Part shown: positions 1-8,954 of the stretch, piece by piece | Layout of the letters: every line of letters starts with the position of its first letter | Numbering within the stretch: position 1 is the stretch's first letter | Assembly: GCF_001951155.1 (NCBI RefSeq) | Contig: NZ_CP016359.1 | Coordinates: 2,876,001 to 2,940,000, forward strand | Origin: Christiangramia flava JLT2011 | Lineage (GTDB): Bacteria; Bacteroidota; Bacteroidia; Flavobacteriales; Flavobacteriaceae | Direction of reading: 5' to 3' | DNA: 64,000 nt | Notes under the pieces: model-generated | What the model saw: the letters and a program-made list of their open reading frames with translations, nothing else | Told to the model about the DNA's origin: nothing | Database searches by the model: none | Made by a program: the position numbers and the translations under genes

Positions 1-377
<377 letters not shown>

Positions 378-406
378 ACAGCTCCAATAAATAACTAATG
401 AAATTC

Positions 407-437
407 AAAAAGCCTGAAGGATCCTTCAGGCTTTTTT
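407..437. terminator. Bidirectional intrinsic terminator
   Basis: A perfect inverted repeat (AGCCTGAAGG at 411 pairing with CCTTCAGGCT ending at 432) is flanked by an A-run on the left and T-run on the right. It can end the ABC-F transcript on the plus strand and the receptor transcript arriving on the minus strand. Confidence 0.88.
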
Positions 438-459
438 CTGGCTAAATCAAACAAATATT

Positions 460-2820
460 TTAGAACAGACCGCCTCCGCCGGAGTTGTCATCATCTCGCT
501 GTTTTCTTTTAAGAGCACGGTTCTTTCCGCCTCCAAAACGATACGAGAAACCTAAGTATACTGTTTGAGTTTCGTTATTGAATTCCCCATTTTGCGCAAA
601 AGGTCTGCCGCCATTTATACGGAATTTTTGCGTATTGAATACATCGTTGAAATTCAGGCTTACTGTAGCCTTATTGTCTTCCAGGAATGAATACCTGGCA
701 CCCACGTTCACGAAGTAGAAATCATCAATATCCAGCTGAAGGTCCTGTTGTTTGCTGCGATACATTCCGAATAAAGAGAAAGAAAGCGCCTCAGAAGCTT
801 TGAAATTGTGGCTGCTTCTAAAGGTGTAAGCTGTGTTGTCTACTTCAATGATTTCTCCCCCCACTGCTCCCTGCAAGGTGTTGTGGTAGATTTCCAGTCC
901 GGAATTCGTGCTCCACCAGTCAAAGAATTTGTAGTTCAGTGAAAATTCTGTTCCATAAGAATTGGTATCCCCGTAATTCGCAAAGGTCAGGAAAATGGAA
1001 CCTGGCTCATTTTCAACTTCCTGAAAGATCTGGTTGATCTGGTCATTGGTTCTACGGTAAAAAACGCCGCTGGTCAAACTTCCCTTTTTACCAAGTTTAC
1101 GGGTGAAATTGAATTCCAGGGAATTGGTGAATTGTGGGTCCAGTTCCGGGTTTCCGGCTACAGTAAGCCGCGGAGAAGCAACCTGCCTGATCGGGTTTAC
1201 CTGGCTGAAACCTGGGCGGTCCACTCTTCGGCTATAACTTAACTGAAAGGTGTTCTTCTCACTCTGATTGTAACTTACGAACGCACTTGGGTACACCGTG
1301 ATATAATCATCCTGGTACACTTCATCCCCGTCATAGTACGCATCTACATTGTAGCTTTCCAGCCGGGCGCCGAGCTGGTAGCTCCACTTTTCGTAATTCT
1401 GACCGAAGGTGGTGTAGAAACTGTAAATATCGCGGTTATATTCGTACTGTGCGTCGCTCAATTGCGGGTTGCCGGCATCGTAATCATTATCGGTGGTCAG
1501 GATGCGTGCTTCGGCACCGAGTTCCAACTTGGAAACTTCACTGAAAGGGTTTACATAATCGATATTTCCGGTAAAATTTTGTCGGTTTTCATTTACGATA
1601 TCAGTATATGGGACAAAATCAAAGCTATTTTCCCCAAAGTCTACGTTGGTACGTTCTTCTTCATCGAAATTGTTGAAATCCAGTTCCACCTGCAGGTCAT
1701 GCCCGTCATCGTTGAAATCATGATCAAACAATAGGTTGTAGCTGGAGTTGGTATTGTCAAAATTGGCATCCAGGTTTTGCCTGAAACTGTTGGAAGCATC
1801 TCCAAAATCAGTAAATTCCAGGTAAGCCAGCGGCCCGCCTTCATACAGGTTTTGATTCGTGTATACCGAAAGGGTATTCTTCTCGTCCATATAATAGTCA
1901 ATACCGATTTTGTACAAATAAGACTCCCTGCGGTTCTGAGCCTTGAAATGTTGCTGACTATTAGACTCCGGAAGATTGATAGTTCCTTCGTTCTGGCGTT
2001 TTCCGAAGTTCCCGCCCAAATTTCCGTAGAAATTGAATTTACCGGTGCGGTAATTCATGTCCAGCGAACCGTTAAAGCGAGTATTGACCCCCTGCGTAAG
2101 ACCGGTGTTCAGGTTTCCGTTGAAGCCCTGGTTGGCATTTTTGTGCAGGACGATATTGATGATCCCGCTCATTCCTTCCGGGTTGTATTTTGCGGAAGGA
2201 TTGGTGATCAGCTCAATGCTTTTGATGGAAGTGGAAGGAATTTGCTTCAGCAGCTGTGCAGGATCCATATTTGTGGGTTTTCCGTCTACGAGGATGCGTA
2301 CATTGCTGTTTCCGCGAAGCGAAATATTGCCGTCTTGGTCCACGTTTACCGAAGGAACGTTCTGCATCAGTTCCGAAGCGCTGGCGCCGGTGGTCATCAG
2401 GTCTTTACCCACATTGATGATCTTCCGGTCCACGCGCTGTTCGATCGTGGTTCTTTCGGCAACCACCACTGTTTCATCGAGCATCGCAACATCAGGCTCC
2501 AGGCGAATGGTTCCCAGGTCGATTTTCTGACTGTTACGATCGATGTGGATTTCTTTGGTGTAGGTTTTATAACCTATGAACTGAATTTTGAAGACATAAA
2601 CCCCGCTCTTGATATTTTCAATGGAAAAACTTCCATTATCATCAGAAGTGATACCGGTCACTAAATTACCTTCCAGATCATTGATGACCACTGTGGCATA
2701 GGGAATGGGTTCGTTGAGTTCTCCATCCATCACCGTTCCGGAGATTCTTCCGAAGGGATCGGTCATGGAATGGCAAATACTGCCAATAAGCAATAGACAA
2801 GCTACGAATAACTGTTTCAT
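460..2820 (-). CDS. TonB-receptor-like outer-membrane beta-barrel protein
   Basis: The 786-residue protein has a signal peptide (MKQLFVACLLLIGSICHS), a CarboxypepD_reg-like beta-sandwich at about 25-105 (GRISGTVMDGELNEPIPYA), a plug-like region at about 125-225 with the typical LMQNVPSVNVDQDGNISLRG, then a long barrel rich in alternating aromatic residues. This matches the outer-membrane beta-barrel family 3 (PF14905 type) common in Bacteroidota, related to SusC/TonB receptors. The substrate is unknown, and there is no SusD-like partner next door, so a polysaccharide-utilisation role is not supported. The C-terminus carries a basic, Gly-rich tail after the last barrel strand. The upstream region on the same strand holds a terminator-like hairpin that could attenuate it. 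Confidence 0.9.
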   Translation of the reverse strand: MKQLFVACLLLIGSICHSMTDPFGRISGTVMDGELNEPIPYATVVINDLEGNLVTGITSDDNGSFSIENIKSGVYVFKIQFIGYKTYTKEIHIDRNSQKIDLGTIRLEPDVAMLDETVVVAERTTIEQRVDRKIINVGKDLMTTGASASELMQNVPSVNVDQDGNISLRGNSNVRILVDGKPTNMDPAQLLKQIPSTSIKSIELITNPSAKYNPEGMSGIINIVLHKNANQGFNGNLNTGLTQGVNTRFNGSLDMNYRTGKFNFYGNLGGNFGKRQNEGTINLPESNSQQHFKAQNRRESYLYKIGIDYYMDEKNTLSVYTNQNLYEGGPLAYLEFTDFGDASNSFRQNLDANFDNTNSSYNLLFDHDFNDDGHDLQVELDFNNFDEEERTNVDFGENSFDFVPYTDIVNENRQNFTGNIDYVNPFSEVSKLELGAEARILTTDNDYDAGNPQLSDAQYEYNRDIYSFYTTFGQNYEKWSYQLGARLESYNVDAYYDGDEVYQDDYITVYPSAFVSYNQSEKNTFQLSYSRRVDRPGFSQVNPIRQVASPRLTVAGNPELDPQFTNSLEFNFTRKLGKKGSLTSGVFYRRTNDQINQIFQEVENEPGSIFLTFANYGDTNSYGTEFSLNYKFFDWWSTNSGLEIYHNTLQGAVGGEIIEVDNTAYTFRSSHNFKASEALSFSLFGMYRSKQQDLQLDIDDFYFVNVGARYSFLEDNKATVSLNFNDVFNTQKFRINGGRPFAQNGEFNNETQTVYLGFSYRFGGGKNRALKRKQRDDDNSGGGGLF

Positions 2821-2954
2821 TTTTTGATTGATTTTAATGATGATTTATGTATAGCAAATTACTTTGCATTACCTAATAGATGAAAATAGGTTTTCGCAAA
2901 TTCAATGCTTTCTATTATTAAGACGACCAAAAAACGTTCTTGTTACAGGATTTT

Positions 2955-2990
2955 TGAAAAAACCTGCATTCTTTTTACGGAATGCAGGCA
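2955..2990 (-). terminator. Terminator-like hairpin upstream of the receptor gene
   Basis: A 9-bp perfect stem (CCTGCATTC / GAATGCAGG, plus-strand 2963-2971 and 2980-2988) with an 8-nt loop is followed on the minus strand by six T. No annotated minus-strand gene ends here: the receptor starts 135 nt further on. It is either an attenuator in the receptor leader or the end of a small RNA. The rest of the 2821-3119 gap holds a 12-bp palindrome at 3049-3060 and the promoter of the next gene. Confidence 0.55.
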
Positions 2991-3048
2991 TTTAGCAAAA
3001 TCATCTGTATTAACACTAACCATCAAAATTGATACATGATGATCTGCA

Positions 3049-3060
3049 AGAACCGGTTCT
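3049..3060. repeat. 12-bp perfect palindrome, possible operator
   Basis: AGAACCGGTTCT reads the same on both strands and sits in the divergent gap between the receptor gene and the CoA-binding gene, about 60 bp ahead of the latter. Its position suits a dimeric regulator, but no regulator can be named. Confidence 0.35.
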
Positions 3061-3087
3061 CAACATATAGACTGCCCAGAAAAAATA

Positions 3088-3115
3088 TTGTTACACATAA
3101 TTTTATTTAAATTTG
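3088..3115 (+). promoter_or_regulatory. Bacteroidota promoter (TTG-N17-TAAATTTG)
   Basis: TTG at 3088-3090 and TAAATTTG at 3108-3115, 17 nt apart, match the -33 / -7 pattern of Bacteroidota sigma factors. The ATG at 3120 is only 4 nt past the -7 box, so transcription would begin at or beside the start codon. Confidence 0.6.
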
Positions 3116-3119
3116 GAAT

Positions 3120-3482
3120 ATGAAAAAGAAAACACTTGTTCTGGGAGCTTCCCTGAATCCTTCTCGTTATAGCAATCTGGCCATTCATAAACTTGTTAGC
3201 AGCGGGCAACCGGTTGTGGCGGTAGGTCTGCGGAATGGAGAAGTAGCAGGCGTGAATATCGAAACCGAAAAAATGCCGTTTGAAGACGTAGATACGATTA
3301 CTTTGTACCTGAATGCCCGCAGGCAGGAGGAGTACTACGATTATATCGTTTCGTTGAAGCCTAAAAGAGTCATATTCAATCCAGGCACTGAAAATCCCGA
3401 ATTGTACCAGATCCTCCGCAAAAACAGAATCGCTTTTGAAAATGCCTGTACCCTGGTAATGCTATCTACGCGCCAGTACTAA
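3120..3482 (+). CDS. CoA-binding domain protein (YccU-like)
   Basis: This 120-residue protein is a single Rossmann-like CoA-binding domain (CoA_binding_2 type). The N-terminal TLVLGASLNPSRYSNLAIHKL has the Gly/Ser-rich nucleotide loop, and the end has the family's ENACTLVML with a conserved cysteine. The reaction is unknown; family members bind CoA or similar cofactors. It is monocistronic with its own promoter. Its last 21 bases overlap the end of the convergent symporter gene. Confidence 0.85.
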   Translation: MKKKTLVLGASLNPSRYSNLAIHKLVSSGQPVVAVGLRNGEVAGVNIETEKMPFEDVDTITLYLNARRQEEYYDYIVSLKPKRVIFNPGTENPELYQILRKNRIAFENACTLVMLSTRQY

Positions 3483-4892
3483 ACCTAAAAAGGTAAGCAA
3501 CCCATTCAGGATCAGTATAAAGAATCCAAATTCAAAACCAAACCATTGCAAACTGTTTATGCTGATAAAGTATGACAGGATCGGTGCGGCGAGCGCTATG
3601 ACCGGTACCAAAGCATCTCTAACTTTCCATTTGGTAAACAGTCCAAAAGCATAAAGCCCCAGTAAAGGTCCATAGGTGTAACCGGCAAACTGGAAGAGCT
3701 TGTTGATCACGCTTTTATCGGCTATCGCGTAATTGAATATCAGCATCACCACAATAAGAACCAGCGAAAACAGGATGTGAATGCGTTTCCTGATGCGTAC
3801 CTGTTTTTCCTCGCTATATTTTTTATCAATTTCGAGGATATCTATACTGAATGAAGTCGTCAAAGCGGTCAAGGCGCTGTCGGCACTGGAATATGCGGCA
3901 GCAATAAGACCAAGGAGAAAGAAAATAGCAACTGCCAGCCCAAGTTTTCCGCTCATGGCAATGGCAGGAAACAGATCATCTTTGGTTTCAGTAATTCCAT
4001 TTACATCCGCATAGTCTGTTAGCAGCACGCCGAGGGTTAGAAAACAAAGGTTGGCCACGACCAGTACAATGGTAAACCAGAACATGTTTTTCTGGGCATC
4101 TTTCAGCGTTCGACAGGTCAGGTTTTTCTGCATCATATCCTGGTCGAGACCGGTCATTACGATGGCGATAAAGGCTCCGGAAAGGAATTGTTTTACGAAA
4201 TGATCTTTGCTACGCCAGTCGTCAAAAAAGAAAACCCTGGAATAGTTGCTTTCGCTCAGGTAATTGAAAATATTGCTTATCTGAAGGTCTTTGGAGATGA
4301 AATAGATGGTGATGCCCAACGCCAGCAGCATGAAAAATGTCTGAAGCGTATCGGTCCATACGATGGTCTTGATTCCGCTTTTGAAGGTGTAGAGCCAGAT
4401 TAGCAATATGGTGATCGAAACAGTGACGTAATAGGGCACGCCCATCGAATCGAAAACGATCAGTTGCAGCACATTCGCAACCAGAAATAACCGAAAACTG
4501 GATCCCACCACGCGCGATAACAGGAAGAACGAGGCGCCAGTTTTATACGAGGCAATCCCGAAGCGATCACCCAGATAGGTGTAGATAGAAGTGAGATTCA
4601 TTCTGTAATACAGCGGTAACAATACCTGCCCAATGACCGCATACCCGATGGTATATCCCAAAACGACCTGGAAGTAGCTGAAATTGTCACTTTCCACCGT
4701 TCCCGGAATCGAAATAAAAGTGACTCCGCTCAGGGAAGCACCAATCATTCCGAAGGCTACCAGGTACCAGGGCGCCTGTTTGTTGGCCCGAAAAAATTCT
4801 GAATTGCTTCCGCCTTTCCCGGTGAGGTAGGAAATGAGCACTAAAACGCCAAAATAGGCAGCTATGAGGAGCAGGACTTGGTATGGTTGCAT
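3462..4892 (-). CDS. Sodium:solute symporter (SSS family)
   Basis: The 476-residue protein is hydrophobic throughout with about 12-13 membrane segments. It shows the SSS-family features: an N-terminal QAPWYLVAFGMIGASLSGVTFISIPG, the middle GLDQDMMQKNLTCRTLKDAQ, and AAAYSSADSALTALTTSFSIDI with the Ser/Thr residues that normally bind sodium. It lies in the inner membrane and imports an unknown solute (sugar, amino acid or sialic-acid types are all possible). It stands alone on the minus strand. The start shown keeps the first membrane segment intact. Confidence 0.9.
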   Translation of the reverse strand: MQPYQVLLLIAAYFGVLVLISYLTGKGGSNSEFFRANKQAPWYLVAFGMIGASLSGVTFISIPGTVESDNFSYFQVVLGYTIGYAVIGQVLLPLYYRMNLTSIYTYLGDRFGIASYKTGASFFLLSRVVGSSFRLFLVANVLQLIVFDSMGVPYYVTVSITILLIWLYTFKSGIKTIVWTDTLQTFFMLLALGITIYFISKDLQISNIFNYLSESNYSRVFFFDDWRSKDHFVKQFLSGAFIAIVMTGLDQDMMQKNLTCRTLKDAQKNMFWFTIVLVVANLCFLTLGVLLTDYADVNGITETKDDLFPAIAMSGKLGLAVAIFFLLGLIAAAYSSADSALTALTTSFSIDILEIDKKYSEEKQVRIRKRIHILFSLVLIVVMLIFNYAIADKSVINKLFQFAGYTYGPLLGLYAFGLFTKWKVRDALVPVIALAAPILSYFISINSLQWFGFEFGFFILILNGLLTFLGLVLARR

Positions 4893-4971
4893 AGACTGGT
4901 GTTAGGAGCGGCAATTTACAAATTAAGCTTTAGCTAAACTCGTCAGCCAAAAAAATCATAAATTCGCGGGT

Positions 4972-5592
4972 ATGGATTTTTCTTCAAAATTGCTGGAGCA
5001 GGCTGTAGATGAGATGTCGCAATTACCGGGAATCGGGAAAAGAACCGCGCTTCGATTGGTTTTGCATTTATTAAAGCAACCGGCTTCCCAAACCCAGGAT
5101 CTCAGCAATGCCTTATTGGATCTTCGGAATAACATCAAACTGTGCAGGAATTGTTTCAACATCAGTGACACCGAAATTTGTGAAATTTGCGCCAATCCTT
5201 CCAGAAATGCTGAAATTGTGTGTGTAGTTGAAGATATTCGCGATGTGATGGCGATTGAAAACACCGGGCAGTATCGCGGTCATTATCACGTGCTCGGCGG
5301 AAAGATCAGCCCAATGGATGGCGTGGGGCCTTCCCAGCTTACCATAAAACCGCTGATCGAGAAAGTTCAGGCAGGCAAGGTTGAAGAGATCATTTTCGCT
5401 CTGAGCAGCACTCTGGAAGGTGATACCACGAATTTCTACATTTTCAAACAACTCGAGAACACGCCGGTAAAAACTTCTACGATCGCCCGCGGAATTTCGG
5501 TTGGTGATGAACTGGAATACGCTGATGAGGTGACGCTGGGAAGAAGTATCACCAATCGTGTTCCTTTCGAAAATAGCATGAAAGACCAGTAG
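4972..5592 (+). CDS. recR: Recombination mediator protein RecR
   Basis: RecR helps RecO/RecF load RecA on gapped DNA. The 206-residue length is standard. Residues 1-55 form the helix-hairpin-helix part ([17 protein letters not shown]), followed by four zinc cysteines at C58, C61, C70 and C73, then a Toprim domain ([15 protein letters not shown] through [14 protein letters not shown]) and the C-terminal [24 protein letters not shown]. No other recombination gene is adjacent. A TAAATTCG box at 4959-4966 may be the -7 element, with the ATG 5 nt later. Confidence 0.97.
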   Translation: MDFSSKLLEQAVDEMSQLPGIGKRTALRLVLHLLKQPASQTQDLSNALLDLRNNIKLCRNCFNISDTEICEICANPSRNAEIVCVVEDIRDVMAIENTGQYRGHYHVLGGKISPMDGVGPSQLTIKPLIEKVQAGKVEEIIFALSSTLEGDTTNFYIFKQLENTPVKTSTIARGISVGDELEYADEVTLGRSITNRVPFENSMKDQ

Positions 5593-5784
5593 CCTCTAGG
5601 CTTAAAGTTTCTTAAAGGTTTTCAATTCCCTTGCTGAAATCGTACTTTTAGGGAGAATTTGAATTAATTTCTGAATAGTGAAAATTCAGCAAATGGAAGT
5701 TTTATTGATTTTTTAATATTTATAAAGCTGAAATTTAATTAAATTCGCAAACCGAATAACAAATACAACACCTCTATTAATAAT

Positions 5785-7125
5785 ATGGCAAAATTTGAAC
5801 TGAAATTACCAAAAATGGGAGAAAGCGTTGCGGAAGCAACTATTACCTCATGGTTAAAAGAAGTTGGCGATACCATCGAAATGGACGAGCCGGTGCTGGA
5901 GATCGCTACCGATAAAGTAGATAGCGAAGTGCCCAGCGAAGTAGACGGCAAGCTCGTGAAAATACTTTTTGAAGCTGATGACGTGGTGAAAGTAGGGCAG
6001 ACCATCGCGATTATTGAGGTTGACGGAGATGTAGAGGAAGATGTGACCGAAGAAGCTGAAGCTGGCGAGGACGAGGAAATTCCGGAGCCAAGCTCGAAAG
6101 TAGCTGAAACCGTGGAAGTGGCAAAAGCGACCGCTTCTGCTGAAACTTCTGGGGAAGATTATAATTCCAGCGAACGTTTTTATTCTCCGCTTGTAAAAAA
6201 TATTGCCAAGGAAGAGGGAATTTCCGCAGAGGAACTGGAAAAAGTGGAAGGTACCGGCAAAGATGGCCGGGTGACCAAGCATGATATCCTGGCGTACGTG
6301 GAAAATCGAGGTAATCAGTCTGCCGCTTCGAAAGGACAACCTGGAAAGGCAATTGCCGATAAAGGTTTGTCTTCTTCCGTAGCGAAAAGTGAAGACCCTG
6401 TGGTGACTGGCGAAGATCAGATCATCGAGATGAGCAGAATGGGGAAAATGATCGCTCATCATATGCGAAAAAGCGTGGACACTTCGGCACACGTGCAGTC
6501 GTTTATCGAGGTAGATGTGACCAATATCTGGAACTGGCGTAGCAAACATAAAGCTGCATTTCAGCAGCGAGAAGGGGAAAAGCTAACCTTTACCCCAATT
6601 TTCATGGAAGCGGTAGCGAAAGCGATCAGGGATTTTCCTATGATCAATATCTCGGTTAGTGAAGACGGTAGCAAGGTCATCAAAAAGAAAGATATCAACC
6701 TGGGGATGGCGGCAGCGCTTCCAGATGGAAACCTGATCGTTCCGGTGATCAAGAATGCTGACCGACTCAATCTTGTTGGAATGGCAAAGGAGGTGAACGA
6801 TCTCGCCAACCGTGCAAGGCACAACAAACTCAAGCCAGATGAGATCCAGGGCGGAACATTTACGGTAACCAACGTGGGAACTTTTGGCAGTATTATGGGA
6901 ACACCAATCATCAATCAGCCACAGGTAGCCATTCTGGCGCTGGGCGCAATTCGCAAAATGCCGGCGGTTATCGAAACTCCGGAAGGTGATTTTATAGGGA
7001 TTCGTTACAAGATGATCCTTTCTCACAGTTACGATCACCGGGTGGTGAACGGAGCGCTCGGAGGTCAGTTTGTACAACGAGTGGCCCAGTACCTGGAAAA
7101 TTTTGACAAAGACCGCGAAGTGTAA
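5785..7125 (+). CDS. 2-oxoacid dehydrogenase complex E2 acyltransferase
   Basis: E2 moves acyl groups from E1 to CoA using a swinging lipoyl arm. The 446-residue protein has one lipoyl domain at 1-78 with the lipoyl lysine at K44 (TDKVDSEVP), a charged Ala/Glu linker, an E3-binding domain (FYSPLVKNIAKEEGI) and the catalytic domain from about 210. The active-site motif reads HRVVNG (H418 to G423), with Asn where the textbook motif has Asp. The sequence is closer to branched-chain/2-oxoglutarate-type E2 than to the multi-lipoyl pyruvate E2. E1 and E3 are not in the window, so the substrate is undecided. It is followed by a terminator. Confidence 0.92.
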   Translation: MAKFELKLPKMGESVAEATITSWLKEVGDTIEMDEPVLEIATDKVDSEVPSEVDGKLVKILFEADDVVKVGQTIAIIEVDGDVEEDVTEEAEAGEDEEIPEPSSKVAETVEVAKATASAETSGEDYNSSERFYSPLVKNIAKEEGISAEELEKVEGTGKDGRVTKHDILAYVENRGNQSAASKGQPGKAIADKGLSSSVAKSEDPVVTGEDQIIEMSRMGKMIAHHMRKSVDTSAHVQSFIEVDVTNIWNWRSKHKAAFQQREGEKLTFTPIFMEAVAKAIRDFPMINISVSEDGSKVIKKKDINLGMAAALPDGNLIVPVIKNADRLNLVGMAKEVNDLANRARHNKLKPDEIQGGTFTVTNVGTFGSIMGTPIINQPQVAILALGAIRKMPAVIETPEGDFIGIRYKMILSHSYDHRVVNGALGGQFVQRVAQYLENFDKDREV

Positions 7126-7148
7126 ATACTTCAGAATAAGAATTGCAG

Positions 7149-7170
7149 AGCCACGATCTTCGTGGCTTTT
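7149..7170 (+). terminator. Intrinsic terminator after E2
   Basis: The stem AGCCACGA / TCGTGGCT (8 bp) with a 3-nt loop is followed by TTTT. It lies 24 nt after the E2 stop. Confidence 0.8.
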
Positions 7171-7236
7171 GCTTTTTAGAGCCCTGCGTACTTTTCCCAA
7201 AAGCATTTTATAGTAACTTTACCAAAAATTTGATTT

Positions 7237-8013
7237 ATGGAGCTTCAACTCACCAAGCCAATTTGTTTTTTTGACCTGGAAACTACCGGAACGAACATTA
7301 CCAATGATCGCATTGTAGAGATCGCGATCCTGAAGGTTTTTCCTAATGGAAACAAGGAGAGTCACACCTGGCTGGTGAACCCGGAAAGGCCGATTCCCGC
7401 TGAGGTGGTAGCCATCCATGGAATTTCAGATGAAAAAGTGGCCAACGAACCAACTTTCAAAGAACTGGCCTCGAAGGTGCATGACCTGATCAAGGGCTGT
7501 GACCTGGGCGGGTATAATTCGAACCGTTTTGATATTCCGCTGTTGGTCGAAGAATTGCTTCGTGCCGGGATCGATTTTGAAATGAAAAATGTGGTCGCCG
7601 TTGATGTACAAACCATTTTTCATAAGAAAGAACAGCGCACGCTCTCTGCAGCTTACCAGTTTTACTGCGGAAGGGATCTCGAAGATGCACACAGGGCCTC
7701 GGCAGATACCGAGGCGACCTATGAGGTACTCAAGTCGCAATTAGACAAATATGATGATCTTCAGAATGATATGAAGTGGCTGGCAGATTTTAGCGCGCGT
7801 AAGCGTTTCGCTGATTTTGCCGGATTTATTCACTACGACAAGAAAGGAAAAGAAGTATTTGGTTTTGGAAAATATAAAGGTAAGAACGTGGAGCAGGTGC
7901 TTGAGGAAGAACCGGGTTACTTTGGCTGGATCCAAAATGCCGATTTCCCGCTTTACACCAAAAAAGTATTAACAGCCATCAAACTGCGGAAACTGAACAA
8001 TAAACTTTCCTGA
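7237..8013 (+). CDS. DnaQ-like 3'-5' exonuclease with DUF3820-type tail
   Basis: Residues 1-175 are a DEDDh exonuclease like DNA polymerase III epsilon or RNase T: ICFFDLETTGTNITNDRIVEIA (Exo I, Asp and Glu), GGYNSNRFDIPLL (Exo II) and the Exo III block EDAHRASADTEAT with the catalytic His and Asp. Residues ~195-258 (FGFGKYKGKNVEQVLEEEPGYFGWI) form a second domain resembling DUF3820, also found as a free protein at 44257-44502. The substrate, DNA or RNA, is not shown by the sequence. The next gene follows after 2 nt, so they form an operon. Confidence 0.88.
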   Translation: MELQLTKPICFFDLETTGTNITNDRIVEIAILKVFPNGNKESHTWLVNPERPIPAEVVAIHGISDEKVANEPTFKELASKVHDLIKGCDLGGYNSNRFDIPLLVEELLRAGIDFEMKNVVAVDVQTIFHKKEQRTLSAAYQFYCGRDLEDAHRASADTEATYEVLKSQLDKYDDLQNDMKWLADFSARKRFADFAGFIHYDKKGKEVFGFGKYKGKNVEQVLEEEPGYFGWIQNADFPLYTKKVLTAIKLRKLNNKLS

Positions 8014-8015
8014 AT

Positions 8016-8954
8016 TTGAGAATTTTTATCCTGCTTCTTCTGCTCTCAGTTAGTGCGGTTGCGCAAACAAGCCTCATCAAGGGGCGGGTGCTGAGCATGG
8101 ATACGAAAAAGCCGCTCCCGTATGTGAACATGGTGCTCACTTCCAGATCGCTGGGGGCATCAGCCAATAAAGACGGATTTTACGCGCTCCAGGTGCCAGA
8201 CAGTATCATGAATGAAAAGATCAGGCTCACTTACCTGGGTTTTCAGTCAAAGGAGGTAACATTGAACTCCTTGGCGAAAGGTCTGGTGTACCTGTCGCCA
8301 AAAACGGAAGAATTGAGCGAGGTTTTTGTGGGGAAGATACAACGCAATACACGTTACACCCAGAAACCCGACTGGAGCTTGCAAACGATTGGAATTGGCA
8401 ATCTGAACGGAGGTTTGTACCCGTCGGTGCTGGCGAGGAAGATCGAAAAACCGGAAAAATTCCAGGACATTTGTTTTCTCGAAGAATTGACCATCTATTT
8501 TTATCAAACTTCAGATCAAAAAGGAATTGCTCCCAAATTCAGATTGCATTTTTATAAAGTAGCTAAAAACGGGCAACCCGGTGACGAAATTCCCGGTGGA
8601 AAACTGCTTACCAAAGCTTCGGGAAAATCCAGGATGAGACTGGACCTGCTGAAAGAAAAGATCCGTATTCCCAAGGAAGGGATATTTATTGGTCTCGAGC
8701 ACCTGTTTATCAAGGAAAACCAGTTTTCCGAGGTCAAAGACTATATCATTAATGACAGTCTGGTCGCAACCAACTATAAAACCACCAAATATGCACCCAT
8801 TTACCTGGGATCGCTGCAGCCAAGATTTTACGACAATGCAATTTATTACTACGGGCCCGGCGGTTGGGTGCGAATAGAGAACTGGGACCTGAGCGCTAAA
8901 TTCTTCGGAAATAAAATACCTTCCCCTGTGTTTAAACTTAAATTTACCGACTGA
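8016..8954 (+). CDS. Exported CarboxypepD_reg-like domain protein (TTG start)
   Basis: The 312-residue protein starts with a signal peptide (RIFILLLLLSVSAVAQ) and then a CarboxypepD_reg-like sandwich at about 20-100 (IKGRVLSMDTKKPLPYVNM). The rest (about 130-312) has no domain I recognise, though it resembles the mainly beta regions of many periplasmic Bacteroidota proteins. The start codon is TTG, chosen because the signal peptide begins exactly there and no ATG or GTG precedes it in frame. It lies 2 nt after the exonuclease stop, and its own TGA overlaps the ATG of the next gene, so translation is likely coupled. Confidence 0.82.
   Translation: MRIFILLLLLSVSAVAQTSLIKGRVLSMDTKKPLPYVNMVLTSRSLGASANKDGFYALQVPDSIMNEKIRLTYLGFQSKEVTLNSLAKGLVYLSPKTEELSEVFVGKIQRNTRYTQKPDWSLQTIGIGNLNGGLYPSVLARKIEKPEKFQDICFLEELTIYFYQTSDQKGIAPKFRLHFYKVAKNGQPGDEIPGGKLLTKASGKSRMRLDLLKEKIRIPKEGIFIGLEHLFIKENQFSEVKDYIINDSLVATNYKTTKYAPIYLGSLQPRFYDNAIYYYGPGGWVRIENWDLSAKFFGNKIPSPVFKLKFTD

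Noticed and set aside
1462..2664. Long plus-strand open frames inside the receptor gene (for example 295 codons)
   Set aside because: They are antisense shadows of the strongly coding minus frame, with no recognisable domain.
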